Shown here: in pieces, positions 1 through 7,969 of the stretch | How positions within the stretch are numbered: the stretch's first letter is position 1 | How the letters are laid out: each line of letters starts with the position of its first letter | DNA from: REEB95 sp050729555 | Lineage (GTDB): Bacteria > Pseudomonadota > Alphaproteobacteria > ATCC43930 > CGMCC-115725 | Direction of reading: 5' to 3' | DNA: 20,078 bases | Assembly (NCBI GenBank): GCA_050729555.1 | Contig: JBOHLR010000027.1 | Location: forward strand, 1-20,078 | Notes under the pieces: model-generated | Seen by the model: only the letters and a program-made list of their open reading frames with translations | Databases searched by the model: none | Told to the model about the DNA's origin: nothing | Made by a program: the position numbers and the translations under genes

Positions 1-285
1 GTGCGCAGCGGCCATCTTGGCCTTTTGGTCCGACGATGCTTCCTTCTGATGCTTCGCCTTCCACTCGTCGTACGGCATGCCGTAGACGATCTGGCGTGCG
101 TCCGGATCGGGAATCGTCATGCCCTTCCCCGCCGCGGCCTCGCGATACCAGCGCGACAGGCAGTTGCGGCAGAAGCCGGCCAAGTTCATCAGGTCGATAT
201 TCTGGACGTCGGTGCGTTCGCGTAGATGCGCGACCAGCCGCCGGAAGGTGGCGGCCTCGAGTTCGGTGCGGGTCTTGTCGTTCAT
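1..285 (-). CDS. DUF1244 domain protein, 3' end outside window
   Basis: Ninety-five codons are visible from the ATG, and the frame is still open at the window edge, so the C-terminus is missing. The protein opens MNDKTRTELEAATFRRLVAH and continues with a helix, a Cys pair in the segment FCRNCLSRWY, and the block GMPYDEWKAKHQ. This matches my memory of the DUF1244 family, short proteins of about 100 residues with no established function; the two cysteines could bind metal, which is inference. The start is supported by a GGAGA Shine-Dalgarno sequence 5 bases upstream. It follows the N-formylglutamate amidohydrolase gene on the same strand after 44 bases, so the two are probably cotranscribed. 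The tail is Lys/Ala-rich and polar, as expected near the end of the protein. Confidence 0.8.
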   Translation of the reverse strand, partial: MNDKTRTELEAATFRRLVAHLRERTDVQNIDLMNLAGFCRNCLSRWYREAAAGKGMTIPDPDARQIVYGMPYDEWKAKHQKEASSDQKAKMAAAH

Positions 286-329
286 GCCTCTCTCCGTTTT
301 CGTATTTGTCTTATTGTGGGGTGGCGGCA

Positions 330-1118
330 TCATTTTTGCCAGAGGCGATAGAGCGCGCCATCGCCCAAGATCGGTCGGAGTACCGTCGCGAGGCGTTCCG
401 CCCATCGTGCTGCACCGGCATCGTCGGCGATCTCGTCCTGACGGACCTCGATCGCGACATGCGGCAGACCGCGTTCGAGCGCGTGATGGCGCATGGTGTA
501 GCCGGCCGGCTGGCGCGCCGAATAAGGCTCGTTGTCGCCGACCACCAGCGCCGCGTCGCCGCACAACGCCGCCAGCAACGGCGACGCGATGCGGCCGTCG
601 CCGTCCCACAGGATGCCGACATGCCACGGCCGCGCCTTGCCACCGAGCGCCGGCGTGAAGCTGTGGATCGAAATCAGGGCGGGCACAACGCCGCGTCCGA
701 GCGCCGCTTCGATCAAGTCGGTCAGGGCTGCATGGTAAGGCGCGAAGATCGCGGCGCGGCGCGCCTGACGGGCGGCGGCACTCAACGTGCGGTTGCCGGG
801 AATGACGACGTCGTCGCTGGTTGCGGGAATCGACGATGGATCGTCGGGATCGCGGTTGCAATCGATCACCAGCCGCGAATAGCCGGCGAGCACCGCCGCG
901 GCGCCGAGCGCCGGCGCCAGGCGGCGTGTCACCGCGGCGGCGCCGATATCCCAGCCGATGTGCCGCGTCAGCGCCTCATCTTCCAGACCCAGCTGCACCA
1001 GGCTCCGCGGCACGCGGTTGCTGGCATGGTCGCAGCTCAAAATGAAGCGCGCGCCAGCGGCGACATGGCATTCGACCGGATCGGGGTCCTGTGCGGTAAG
1101 GAGGGTCCGGGTAACCAT
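330..1118 (-). CDS. N-formylglutamate amidohydrolase family protein (copy 1)
   Basis: A 262-residue protein of the N-formylglutamate amidohydrolase (FGase) family, zinc hydrolases that cleave N-formyl-L-glutamate to glutamate and formate in histidine breakdown; many relatives have untested substrates. Visible family blocks are SCDHASNRVP (residues 28-37, metal-binding His), DCNRDPDD (86-93), ISIHSFTP (about 149-156) and IEVRQDE near the C-terminus. No signal peptide is seen, so it is cytoplasmic. The start chosen (MVTRTLL) fits the usual short lead-in before the first block; an in-frame ATG at 1139 would add seven residues, and neither has a clear Shine-Dalgarno. It is divergent from the glycerate kinase gene and upstream of the DUF1244 gene. 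No other hut genes are nearby, so a role in histidine use is not shown. Confidence 0.85.
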   Translation of the reverse strand: MVTRTLLTAQDPDPVECHVAAGARFILSCDHASNRVPRSLVQLGLEDEALTRHIGWDIGAAAVTRRLAPALGAAAVLAGYSRLVIDCNRDPDDPSSIPATSDDVVIPGNRTLSAAARQARRAAIFAPYHAALTDLIEAALGRGVVPALISIHSFTPALGGKARPWHVGILWDGDGRIASPLLAALCGDAALVVGDNEPYSARQPAGYTMRHHALERGLPHVAIEVRQDEIADDAGAARWAERLATVLRPILGDGALYRLWQK

Positions 1119-1192
1119 TTCAGCGGAGCGGCGCTTCATCGCACCCGCAGGGGGTTGAGGCCGGCTCACGTGCCATCCTATCTTGTCGCACG

Positions 1193-1208
1193 AAAGGTTG
1201 CAGACTTG
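1193..1208 (+). promoter_or_regulatory. Shine-Dalgarno AAAGG and TTG start of the glycerate kinase gene
   Basis: AAAGG at 1193-1197 lies 8 bases before a TTG at 1206. This start gives a protein beginning MPAPRKPREFLRSLLDAA, close to where the conserved family sequence begins. A competing GTG at 1170 has GAGG 9 bases upstream and would add 12 residues; there is no ATG in frame at the expected position. Confidence 0.5.
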
Positions 1209-2498
1209 CCCGCTCCGCGAAAGCCACGCGAATTCCTGCGTTCCCTGCTCGATGCCGCCCTCGCCGCCTCCAACCCGGCGCGCGTGTTGCCGCCGCATTT
1301 GCCGAGGCCGCCCAAGGGCCGCACAGTCGTCGTCGGCGCCGGCAAGGCGGCCGCGGCGATGGCCAAGGCGGTCGAGGATCATTGGCGGGACGAGCTCTCC
1401 GGCTTGGTCGTGACGCGCTATGGCTACGGCCTGCACAGCAAGCGGATCGAAGTGGTCGAAGCGAGCCACCCGGTACCCGATGCCGCCGGGCAGGCCGCGG
1501 CGGCGCGTATCATGAAGGCCGTCCAGGGTCTGACGCGCGACGACCTGGTGCTGTGTCTGATTTCGGGCGGTGCTTCGGCGCTTCTGGCGCTGCCCGTGCC
1601 CGGTATCACGCTCGACGACAAGCGCGCATTGACGCGTGAACTGCTGCGTTGCGGCGCGACGATCTCCGAACTCAACTGCGTGCGCAAGCACCTGTCCGCG
1701 ATCAAAGGCGGCCGACTGGCCGCCGCCGCCGCGCCGGCGCGGATCATCACGTTGGCGATCTCGGATGTGCCGGGCGACGATCCGGCGGTGATCGGGTCCG
1801 GACCGACCGTGGCCGACCCGTCGACCTTCGCCGATGCCCGCGCCATCCTGGCGAAATACAGCATCACACCGCCGGCGCCAATCGCGCGCCACCTCGCGAC
1901 CGCACCCGACGAGACGCCGAAGCCGGGCGACAAACGCCTGGCGGGCGCGCGATACGTGATGATCGCGACGCCGCAAGCGGCGTTGCAGGCAGCCGCCGAT
2001 GCCGCCCGTAAGCGCGGCGTTACGCCCGTCATCCTGGGCGACGCGCTCGAAGGCGAGGCGCGCGACGCCGCCATCGTCCACGCCGGCATCGCCCGCGCCG
2101 TGGCGCAAGGTCATTTCCTCCAGGGCAAGAATGCGGCACGGCCGCCGCTGGTGCTGCTATCGGGCGGCGAGACCACGGTGACGGTCAAACATGACGGCCG
2201 TGGCGGCCGCAACAGCGTGTTCGTGCTGGCACTGGCGCTGGCGCTCGAAGGCGCCGCGGGCATCTATGGCCTGGCTTGTGATACCGACGGCACCGACGGC
2301 ACCGAGAACAATGCCGGCGCGATCATTACGCCCGATACGCTGGCGCGCGCCGCCAAGCGCGGCGTCAATCTCAAGGCGTTGCTGGTCGCCGACGATTCCT
2401 GGGCGGCTTTCGACGCACTGGGGGACTTGATTGTCACCGGACCGACACAGACGAATGTCAACGACTTCCGCGCCATTCTGGTGCTAAAGGAAAGCTGA
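1206..2498 (+). CDS. glycerate 2-kinase (GckA/TtuD, MOFRL family)
   Basis: A 430-residue cytoplasmic kinase that phosphorylates D-glycerate to 2-phosphoglycerate; older annotation calls relatives hydroxypyruvate reductase TtuD. The N-terminal glycerate kinase domain shows VVGAGKAAAAMA (residues 42-53), SGGASALLALP (120-130), NCVRKHLSAIKGGRLA (157-172) and ISDVPGDDPAVIGSGPT (185-201). The C-terminal MOFRL domain shows GGRNSVFVLALALAL followed by CDTDGTDGTENNAGA. Length is normal for the family. Start choice is uncertain between TTG 1206 and GTG 1170. The stop is one base before the pyruvate kinase ATG, so the pair forms an operon whose products act one enolase step apart: glycerate to 2-phosphoglycerate, then phosphoenolpyruvate to pyruvate. 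Confidence 0.9.
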   Translation: MPAPRKPREFLRSLLDAALAASNPARVLPPHLPRPPKGRTVVVGAGKAAAAMAKAVEDHWRDELSGLVVTRYGYGLHSKRIEVVEASHPVPDAAGQAAAARIMKAVQGLTRDDLVLCLISGGASALLALPVPGITLDDKRALTRELLRCGATISELNCVRKHLSAIKGGRLAAAAAPARIITLAISDVPGDDPAVIGSGPTVADPSTFADARAILAKYSITPPAPIARHLATAPDETPKPGDKRLAGARYVMIATPQAALQAAADAARKRGVTPVILGDALEGEARDAAIVHAGIARAVAQGHFLQGKNAARPPLVLLSGGETTVTVKHDGRGGRNSVFVLALALALEGAAGIYGLACDTDGTDGTENNAGAIITPDTLARAAKRGVNLKALLVADDSWAAFDALGDLIVTGPTQTNVNDFRAILVLKES

Positions 2499-2499
2499 G

Positions 2500-3918
2500 A
2501 TGCGACGCCGACGTGCAACAAAAATAGTCGCCACGCTGGGACCCACGACCGCCACGCCGGAAAAGATCGCCGCGCTGTTCGAGGCCGGCGTCGATGTCTT
2601 TCGTCTGAATTTCAGCCACGGTACTCAATCCGATCACAAGGCGCGCGTCGACACCGTGCGCGCGCTTGAAAAAACGACCGGCCGGCCGATCGGCATCATG
2701 GCCGACCTCCAAGGACCAAAGCTGCGCGTCGGCACGTTCGCGGGCGGCCGGGTGCGTTTGGCCGATGGTGCGGCATTCCGGCTCGATCTCGACAAGGCGC
2801 CGGGCGACGCGCAACGTGCCAGCCTGCCCCATCCCGAGGTTTTCGCCGCGCTGACGCCGGAGACCGACCTGCTGCTCGACGACGGCAATATCCGGCTCCG
2901 GGTCGAAAAGTGCGACAAGGATTTTGCGCAGACGCGCGTGATCAACGGCGGCAATCTGTCCGACCGCAAGGGCGTCAACGTGCCGAACGCCGTGTTGCCA
3001 CTGTCGCCGCTGACCGCCAAAGATCGCGCTGACCTCGCCTTCGCGCTCGATATGGGTGCCGACTGGATCGCGTTGTCGTTCGTGCAGCGGCCGGAGGACG
3101 TGGCCGAGGCACGCAAGCTGATCGGCAAACGCGCCGGCGTGCTGGTGAAGCTCGAAAAGCCGGCGGCGATCACGAAGCTTGCCGACATCATCGACCTGAG
3201 CGAGGCGGTGATGGTGGCCCGCGGCGATCTCGGCGTCGAGATGCCGCCTGAGGATGTGCCGCCGCTCCAGCGACGGATCATCGGCGCCTGCCGCGCCGCG
3301 GGCAAACCGGTCATCGTCGCGACGCAAATGCTTGAATCGATGGTGCGAGTTCCGGTGCCGACGCGCGCCGAAGCCTCCGACGTCGCGACCGCGGTTTACG
3401 AAGGCGCAGACGCGGTGATGCTGTCGGCAGAAACCGCGTCGGGCGACTATCCTGTCGAAGCGGTCAAGATGATGGACCGCATCATCCGGCGGGTGCAGGC
3501 CGATCCGGCCTATTTCCCGTCGCTACACCATTCCGCCGCGACCAGCGACCACACGCCGTCCGACGCGATCAGCGCCGCTGCCGGCATGGTGGCGCACACC
3601 GTCGGCGCCGCCGCGATCATGTCCTATACGACGTCGGGCGCGACCGGCTTGCGCGCCGCGCGCGAGCGACCTGACGTGCCGGTAATCGCACTGACATCCA
3701 ACCTGTCGACCGCACGCCGGCTGGCGATCGCCTGGGGCCTCCATTGCGTGCATACGGCGGACGTCAGCAACTTCACCGACATGGTGCAGAAGGCGACGCA
3801 AACGGCCCGCGACGAGGGTTTTGCCCAGATGGGTCAGCGCATCGTGATCACCGCCGGCGTGCCGTTCGGCACGCCAGGGGCGACCAACGTGCTGCGGATC
3901 GCCTGGGTCGACGCCTAA
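2500..3918 (+). CDS. pyk: pyruvate kinase
   Basis: A 472-residue glycolytic enzyme converting phosphoenolpyruvate and ADP to pyruvate and ATP. Visible signatures are TKIVATLGP (7-15), FRLNFSHG (34-41, with catalytic Arg35 and metal-site Asn37 and Ser39), VKLEKPAAI (216-224, catalytic Lys217 and Glu219), ARGDLGVE (240-247, metal Asp243) and ATQMLESM (274-281, Thr275), followed by PTRAEASDVATAV. A, B and C domains are all present and length is typical. AAAGGA lies 8 bases before the ATG, and the gene begins one base after the glycerate kinase stop. Its stop directly abuts the stop of the convergent DUF1501 gene with no base between. It is the only pyruvate kinase in the window. Confidence 0.97.
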   Translation: MRRRRATKIVATLGPTTATPEKIAALFEAGVDVFRLNFSHGTQSDHKARVDTVRALEKTTGRPIGIMADLQGPKLRVGTFAGGRVRLADGAAFRLDLDKAPGDAQRASLPHPEVFAALTPETDLLLDDGNIRLRVEKCDKDFAQTRVINGGNLSDRKGVNVPNAVLPLSPLTAKDRADLAFALDMGADWIALSFVQRPEDVAEARKLIGKRAGVLVKLEKPAAITKLADIIDLSEAVMVARGDLGVEMPPEDVPPLQRRIIGACRAAGKPVIVATQMLESMVRVPVPTRAEASDVATAVYEGADAVMLSAETASGDYPVEAVKMMDRIIRRVQADPAYFPSLHHSAATSDHTPSDAISAAAGMVAHTVGAAAIMSYTTSGATGLRAARERPDVPVIALTSNLSTARRLAIAWGLHCVHTADVSNFTDMVQKATQTARDEGFAQMGQRIVITAGVPFGTPGATNVLRIAWVDA

Positions 3919-5151
3919 TCAGGCACGCAACAGCCCGTCGAACGGCTTGATCCCAGCGGTACCCGGAAACACTTTCGTATCGAGCGCGCCGCGCGTGAGA
4001 CCGAAATGGTCGCGCAGCACGGCCTTCATCACCGTGCGCGCATCGGTGGTCATGCGCAGATCGCGATTGTCCTGCAATTGCGCCAGGCCCGGCCAATCGC
4101 CGGCGACGCGCCCGCCCTTCACGGCGCCACCCATCACGAAGAGCACCGATGCCGTACCGTGATCGGTGCCGTTGTTGCCGTTGACCGCGACAGTGCGGCC
4201 GAATTCGGTAACCGCGACGACGACCGTCTCGCGCCAGGCCGGACCCACGGCTTTGGCCAATGCATCGAGACCGGCAGCGAAACCTTCCATGTTCTGGGCC
4301 AAGCGGCCGGTTTCAGCGCCCTGATTGACGTGCGTGTCCCAACCGCCCATGTCGAGCGCCGCAATGCGTGGACCGCGCGGCGCGGCGATCAGCTTGCCGG
4401 TGGCTTCGGCCAGCGCGACGAATGCCTTCGGGCCGAAACCCTTGCCGCCTTTAGCCATCGTGTCGTCGCCGAGCACTGCACTCGAGAACGCCTGCGCCTT
4501 GATGCCTTCGGCGAGCGCCGGACCCAACAGCGGATCGCGGGCATAGATCCGCCCAAGCGCGGCGATCAGATCGTTGTCGATCGTGCCGACGCCTTGCGGC
4601 TCCCAGCTCGCCACCTGCGCTTTGCCGCGCAGGATCAACGGCACGGCGCCGCCGACGGCCAAACCGAGCCGCGCCTTGTCGCCGCCCTGCAAGAGCACAA
4701 TGGCGCGGTTGAGCCAGCCGTCGTTCTCGCCCTGTTTGACCGTCAGGCCGGTCTCCATCAGGTCCTGGGCGTCGAAATGCGAACGCGTGTGATAGCCGTT
4801 GCCGGCCGCATGGACGAAAAGCAGCTCGCCGCTGCGGTAATAAGGCTCGATCGCGCCGAGCGCCGGATGCAGCGCGAAGAATCGGTCGAGCGCGATGGTG
4901 CCCCCGGAGCTGCCGGGCGGCTTGAGCGCGATAGCGCCGCGCTTTTCCGGATAGAGCGGATCGCCGATGGGCGCGACGGCCGCCATGCCATCAAGCGCGC
5001 CACGCAGCAGCACGACGACAAAACGGCGATCGCCCGGCACAGCCGCGAAAACTGCCCTCGGCAGCGACGCAAGCGTGAAGACGCCCGCGCCGCCGGCGAC
5101 CAGGCCAAGGAATTGACGACGCGACGAATTGCAGCAGGTCATGGCTTTCAT
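3919..5151 (-). CDS. DUF1501 protein with Tat signal (sulfatase-like fold)
   Basis: A 410-residue protein of the DUF1501 family, distantly related to alkaline phosphatase/sulfatase-type hydrolases; the substrate is unknown. The N-terminus carries a twin-arginine signal, SSRRQFLGLVAGG (Arg11, Arg12), a hydrophobic stretch, and a likely cleavage site after AVFA, so the protein is probably folded in the cytoplasm and exported to the periplasm. Family features are GALDGMAAVAP, NGYHTRSHFDAQDLMETG, LDMGGWDTHVNQG and TEFGRTVAVNGNNGTDHG, the last two likely metal-site motifs. The ATG overlaps the TGA of the upstream DUF1800 gene (ATGA), which decides the start and implies translational coupling. DUF1800/DUF1501 pairs recur widely in bacteria, but the joint function is not established. 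Confidence 0.88.
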   Translation of the reverse strand: MKAMTCCNSSRRQFLGLVAGGAGVFTLASLPRAVFAAVPGDRRFVVVLLRGALDGMAAVAPIGDPLYPEKRGAIALKPPGSSGGTIALDRFFALHPALGAIEPYYRSGELLFVHAAGNGYHTRSHFDAQDLMETGLTVKQGENDGWLNRAIVLLQGGDKARLGLAVGGAVPLILRGKAQVASWEPQGVGTIDNDLIAALGRIYARDPLLGPALAEGIKAQAFSSAVLGDDTMAKGGKGFGPKAFVALAEATGKLIAAPRGPRIAALDMGGWDTHVNQGAETGRLAQNMEGFAAGLDALAKAVGPAWRETVVVAVTEFGRTVAVNGNNGTDHGTASVLFVMGGAVKGGRVAGDWPGLAQLQDNRDLRMTTDARTVMKAVLRDHFGLTRGALDTKVFPGTAGIKPFDGLLRA

Positions 5152-6482
5152 CGCCTCTGGAATTCGGGAGCCGCCAGCAGCAAGGCGACGCCCGCGCGTC
5201 GCGACGGCGCGCGCTGGATCGCTTGCAACGTATCGGCAGGCAGCGCTTCGCCGAGCGTCGCACTCGCCAGCACGATCGGATCGGGCGGCCCAGGAACGCG
5301 ATTGGCGAAGGTCTCGCACCATTCGGCGCGATGCAGCACCGCTTCGGGCGAAACCCAGGACGCCGCGTCGTCCGGCCAGCCCGCGGGCGACGGCGCATAG
5401 AACGGCAGCTGATTGAGCGTGCGCAGGCCGCCGGCCAGGAATGGCGCCGGCGGCGTGAAGTTCGCGGCGCGGCAGGCGGCGGTCACCATGTCGCCGGGTG
5501 TCCGCATCTTGCCGAATGGCTTCGACCAGGCCGCTTCCAGCGCGACCACCGCCTTGCTCACCGCGGCGAGATTGCCGCCGGTATTGCGGAAGACTTTGGC
5601 GATCTGATCGACGGCAGCGCGCGGCGGCACGTCGGCGATGAAATGCTGCACCAGCTTGAAGGCGATGTGGTGCGCGGTCGCGGGATGGTCCGCTAGATCG
5701 CGGAGAGCGGCGATGCCTTCCTGCTCGCCCGCCTCGGCGTAGACCTTGCCGAGCAGTTGTTTCGGGCCCGGCTCGTGAATCTGGGGATAAAATTTGAACG
5801 TGCCCGGCTCGGCGTCGTTGAGCCGCGCGACCGACCAGCCGGTCAGGATGCGCGCGAGCGCGATGACGTCCGCCTGTATATAGCCGCCGTCGACGCCGAG
5901 GGTGTGCAGCTCGAGCATCTCGCGGCCGAAATTCTCGTTGATGCCCTTGTCGCGCCGCTGACCGACGATCGAATCCGGTCCGATCGACAGCGCATTGTCG
6001 AGGTACAACAGCATCGCCGGGTGCCGCTCGGCCGCCAGCAACATGTCGACGAACCGGCCGGTGACGTGCGGCCGGATCGCTTCGCGCTCGAAGGCGAAAG
6101 CGAAGCCGCGCACGAACGGACGGAAGCCGGAAACGGTGAAATGATTGCTCCAGAAATGCACTAGGCGCTCGATCATCGGTGTCGGGCTCGATACGGCGGC
6201 GTTGATGCGCGCGGTGAGCTCGGCGAAATAGACGTCGCGGACCTGGTCGTTGAAAGCCTTCCGGTCCGCCTGCTGCTTGTCGCGCCGCATTTGCAGCAAC
6301 GCCGCAACCATACGCCGCGACGGTGGCAAGTCGGCTGGAAACGCCGGCCGGACCGGCTGATCGATCTGGCGCGTGACCCAACCGCGCGGATCGGCGGCAA
6401 TCGTGTCCAGTTCGTCACCGCGCGCGGCGTAGCCAAAGCGCGTGGCGGCGACGACGGCTTCAAACGCGGCGGATGCAACCAT
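5148..6482 (-). CDS. DUF1800 domain protein
   Basis: A 444-residue protein of the DUF1800 family, function unknown. Diagnostic motifs are LVHFWSNHFTVS (about residues 107-118) and INENFGREMLELHTLGV (181-197), followed by LARILTGWS and a C-terminal block with LNQLPFYAPSPAGWPDD. Length matches the family. No convincing signal peptide is present at the chosen ATG; the N-terminus has the RFGYAARGDE segment typical of the start of the domain. No clear Shine-Dalgarno is visible. It is the first gene of a two-gene unit with the DUF1501 gene (four-base ATGA overlap) and is divergent from the GT2 gene across about 100 bases. How a protein without visible signal works with a Tat-exported partner is unclear. 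Confidence 0.88.
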   Translation of the reverse strand: MVASAAFEAVVAATRFGYAARGDELDTIAADPRGWVTRQIDQPVRPAFPADLPPSRRMVAALLQMRRDKQQADRKAFNDQVRDVYFAELTARINAAVSSPTPMIERLVHFWSNHFTVSGFRPFVRGFAFAFEREAIRPHVTGRFVDMLLAAERHPAMLLYLDNALSIGPDSIVGQRRDKGINENFGREMLELHTLGVDGGYIQADVIALARILTGWSVARLNDAEPGTFKFYPQIHEPGPKQLLGKVYAEAGEQEGIAALRDLADHPATAHHIAFKLVQHFIADVPPRAAVDQIAKVFRNTGGNLAAVSKAVVALEAAWSKPFGKMRTPGDMVTAACRAANFTPPAPFLAGGLRTLNQLPFYAPSPAGWPDDAASWVSPEAVLHRAEWCETFANRVPGPPDPIVLASATLGEALPADTLQAIQRAPSRRAGVALLLAAPEFQRR

Positions 6483-6509
6483 GATGCAAATAATACGGCG
6501 CCGGCGGCT

Positions 6510-6525
6510 GAAACATCCCTGTTTC
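6510..6525. repeat. 6-bp inverted repeat in the DUF1800/GT2 divergent promoter region
   Basis: GAAACA-TCCC-TGTTTC lies about midway in the gap between two divergent genes. It could be an operator for a dimeric regulator, but a six-base palindrome is short enough to arise by chance and no matching second copy was seen. Confidence 0.2.
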
Positions 6526-6584
6526 CGTGGCCCGGACGGTACGACCTGTGCTACATCCCGTCGCCGCTCGGCGGTTAACCATCA

Positions 6585-7298
6585 ATGGACCTTTCGATCG
6601 TCATCCCCGTCCGCAATGAGGCGGCGAATATCGGGCCGCTGGTGCGGGAGATTCGCGCCGCGCTCGAAGGCCGGCTCGACTACGAGGTGATCGTGGTCGA
6701 CGACGGCAGCACCGACGACACGGTCGAAATTCTGCGCGGCGTCAAAGTCGAGTTCACGCGCCTGCGCGTGCTGCGGCACGCCCAGCGCTCGGGCCAGAGC
6801 GCCGCCATCCGCTCCGGCGTCAAGGCGGCGCGAACGCGGTGGATCGCCACGCTCGACGGCGACGGCCAGAACGATCCGGCGGACATCCCGCGCCTCTGGG
6901 AATTGGTGCGGCCGACGCCGGCCGCGCCGCTGATGATCGCCGGCATGCGCCAGAAACGGCGTGACACGGCGGTGAAGCGGCTGGCGTCGCGCATCGCCAA
7001 CCGCATCCGCGCGGGTCTATTGGAAGACGGCACGCCGGACACCGGCTGCGGCTTGAAGCTGTTTCCGCGCGCGCTGTATCTCGACCTGCCGTTCTTCGAT
7101 CACAACCACCGCTTCCTGCCGGCGCTGGCGCTGCGCCAGGGCGGCAAGGTGCAGTCGATTGCCATCAACCATCGGCGGCGCGGCGGCGGCGTGTCGAATT
7201 ACAAGGTGTTCGACAGGCTCTGGGTCGGCATCGTCGATCTGATCGGCGTGCTTTGGCTGAAGCGGCGCGCCGTCAATCCCGAAGTCGCCGAAGAATGA
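6585..7298 (+). CDS. family 2 glycosyltransferase, polyprenyl-phosphate sugar transferase type
   Basis: A 237-residue GT2-family enzyme. The N-terminus MDLSIVIPVRNEAANI and the nucleotide-binding VVDDGSTDDT (about 38-47) are classic GT-A features; LDGDGQNDP (90-98) is the metal-binding DxD-type motif. The overall pattern resembles DPM1/dolichol-phosphate mannosyltransferase-like enzymes that load a sugar on a polyprenyl phosphate at the cytoplasmic face. There is no large transmembrane region; a short hydrophobic stretch near the C-terminus (WVGIVDLIGVLWL) could touch the membrane. Sugar and acceptor cannot be read from sequence. It overlaps the TVP38-type gene by ATGA, so the products are made together. 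No strong Shine-Dalgarno is seen. Confidence 0.85.
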   Translation: MDLSIVIPVRNEAANIGPLVREIRAALEGRLDYEVIVVDDGSTDDTVEILRGVKVEFTRLRVLRHAQRSGQSAAIRSGVKAARTRWIATLDGDGQNDPADIPRLWELVRPTPAAPLMIAGMRQKRRDTAVKRLASRIANRIRAGLLEDGTPDTGCGLKLFPRALYLDLPFFDHNHRFLPALALRQGGKVQSIAINHRRRGGGVSNYKVFDRLWVGIVDLIGVLWLKRRAVNPEVAEE

Positions 7299-7969
7299 GC
7301 CGCGCCGATCTCCCGAGCACGGCGCCGCCGCTCCGACGCGTCCGGATGGTCGGCCGCGTGTTGTGGGTGTTGATGATCGTCGTCGGATTGGCGGTGGCTT
7401 GGCATGAGCGCGCGGCGCTCGATCCGATGGCGATCCGTAATGCGATCGCTGGCCATCCGGCGGCGGCGCTGATCTTCCTCGCAGCACAAGTCGTCGCGAG
7501 CCTGCTGTTTGTTCCACGCGCGTTGCTCGCCGTCGCGGCCGCGTTGCTGTTCGGCGCCTGGTGGGGGATATTTTGGGCGGCGCTCGGCGCCACCCTCGGC
7601 TCGGTCGTCGGCTTTCTGGTCGCGCGCTACATCAACAGCGGCTGGCTCGATCTCGAAAGCCTGCCGCGCGTCGGCCCCCTGCTGCTCAAGGCCGAAAGCG
7701 GCGGCTGGCGTGCGGTGATGGCGCTCCGCCTGATCCCGGTAATTCCGCACAGCCTGTCGAACTATACGCTCGGCCTGACGCGAATCAGTCTCGGCCCGTA
7801 TACGGTCGGTTCGTTCCTCGGCCAGCTGCCGATGACTATCGCCTATGTCGATTTGGCGGCGGCCGGCGGCCGGATCGCGGGCGGCCGGACCGATTGGATT
7901 CTGCCAGTTGCGATCGGCGCGGCGGCGCTTTTGATCTCGGTTGTCGTGCCGCGGCTCTGGAAGCGCTAG
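7295..7969 (+). CDS. TVP38/TMEM64 (VTT domain) membrane protein
   Basis: A 224-residue inner-membrane protein of the TVP38/TMEM64, SNARE-associated/VTT superfamily, which also includes DedA. About five to six hydrophobic segments are visible, starting with VLWVLMIVVGLAVAW. The family core is present: FVPRALLAVAAALLFGAWWG, then GATLGSVVGFLVARY, then LRLIPVIPHSLSNYTLGLTRI, and a final segment LPVAIGAAALLISVVV. Relatives are linked to lipid scrambling or undecaprenyl-phosphate recycling, which is family knowledge, not shown here. The ATG overlaps the GT2 stop as ATGA. Coupling to a possible polyprenyl-phosphate glycosyltransferase fits a role in moving a lipid carrier. Its TAG stop overlaps the glcF stop on the other strand in the palindrome CTAG. 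Confidence 0.85.
   Translation: MSRADLPSTAPPLRRVRMVGRVLWVLMIVVGLAVAWHERAALDPMAIRNAIAGHPAAALIFLAAQVVASLLFVPRALLAVAAALLFGAWWGIFWAALGATLGSVVGFLVARYINSGWLDLESLPRVGPLLLKAESGGWRAVMALRLIPVIPHSLSNYTLGLTRISLGPYTVGSFLGQLPMTIAYVDLAAAGGRIAGGRTDWILPVAIGAAALLISVVVPRLWKR

Noticed and set aside
36..2498. An 820-codon open frame spanning the amidohydrolase region and the glycerate kinase gene.
   Set aside because: Only the part after about 1206 resembles a protein family; the first part is antisense to the N-formylglutamate amidohydrolase gene and open only because of high GC content.
3919..6381. An 820-codon open frame covering DUF1501 plus most of the DUF1800 region.
   Set aside because: The part upstream of 5151 is an out-of-frame shadow of DUF1800; the true genes overlap by four bases as ATGA.
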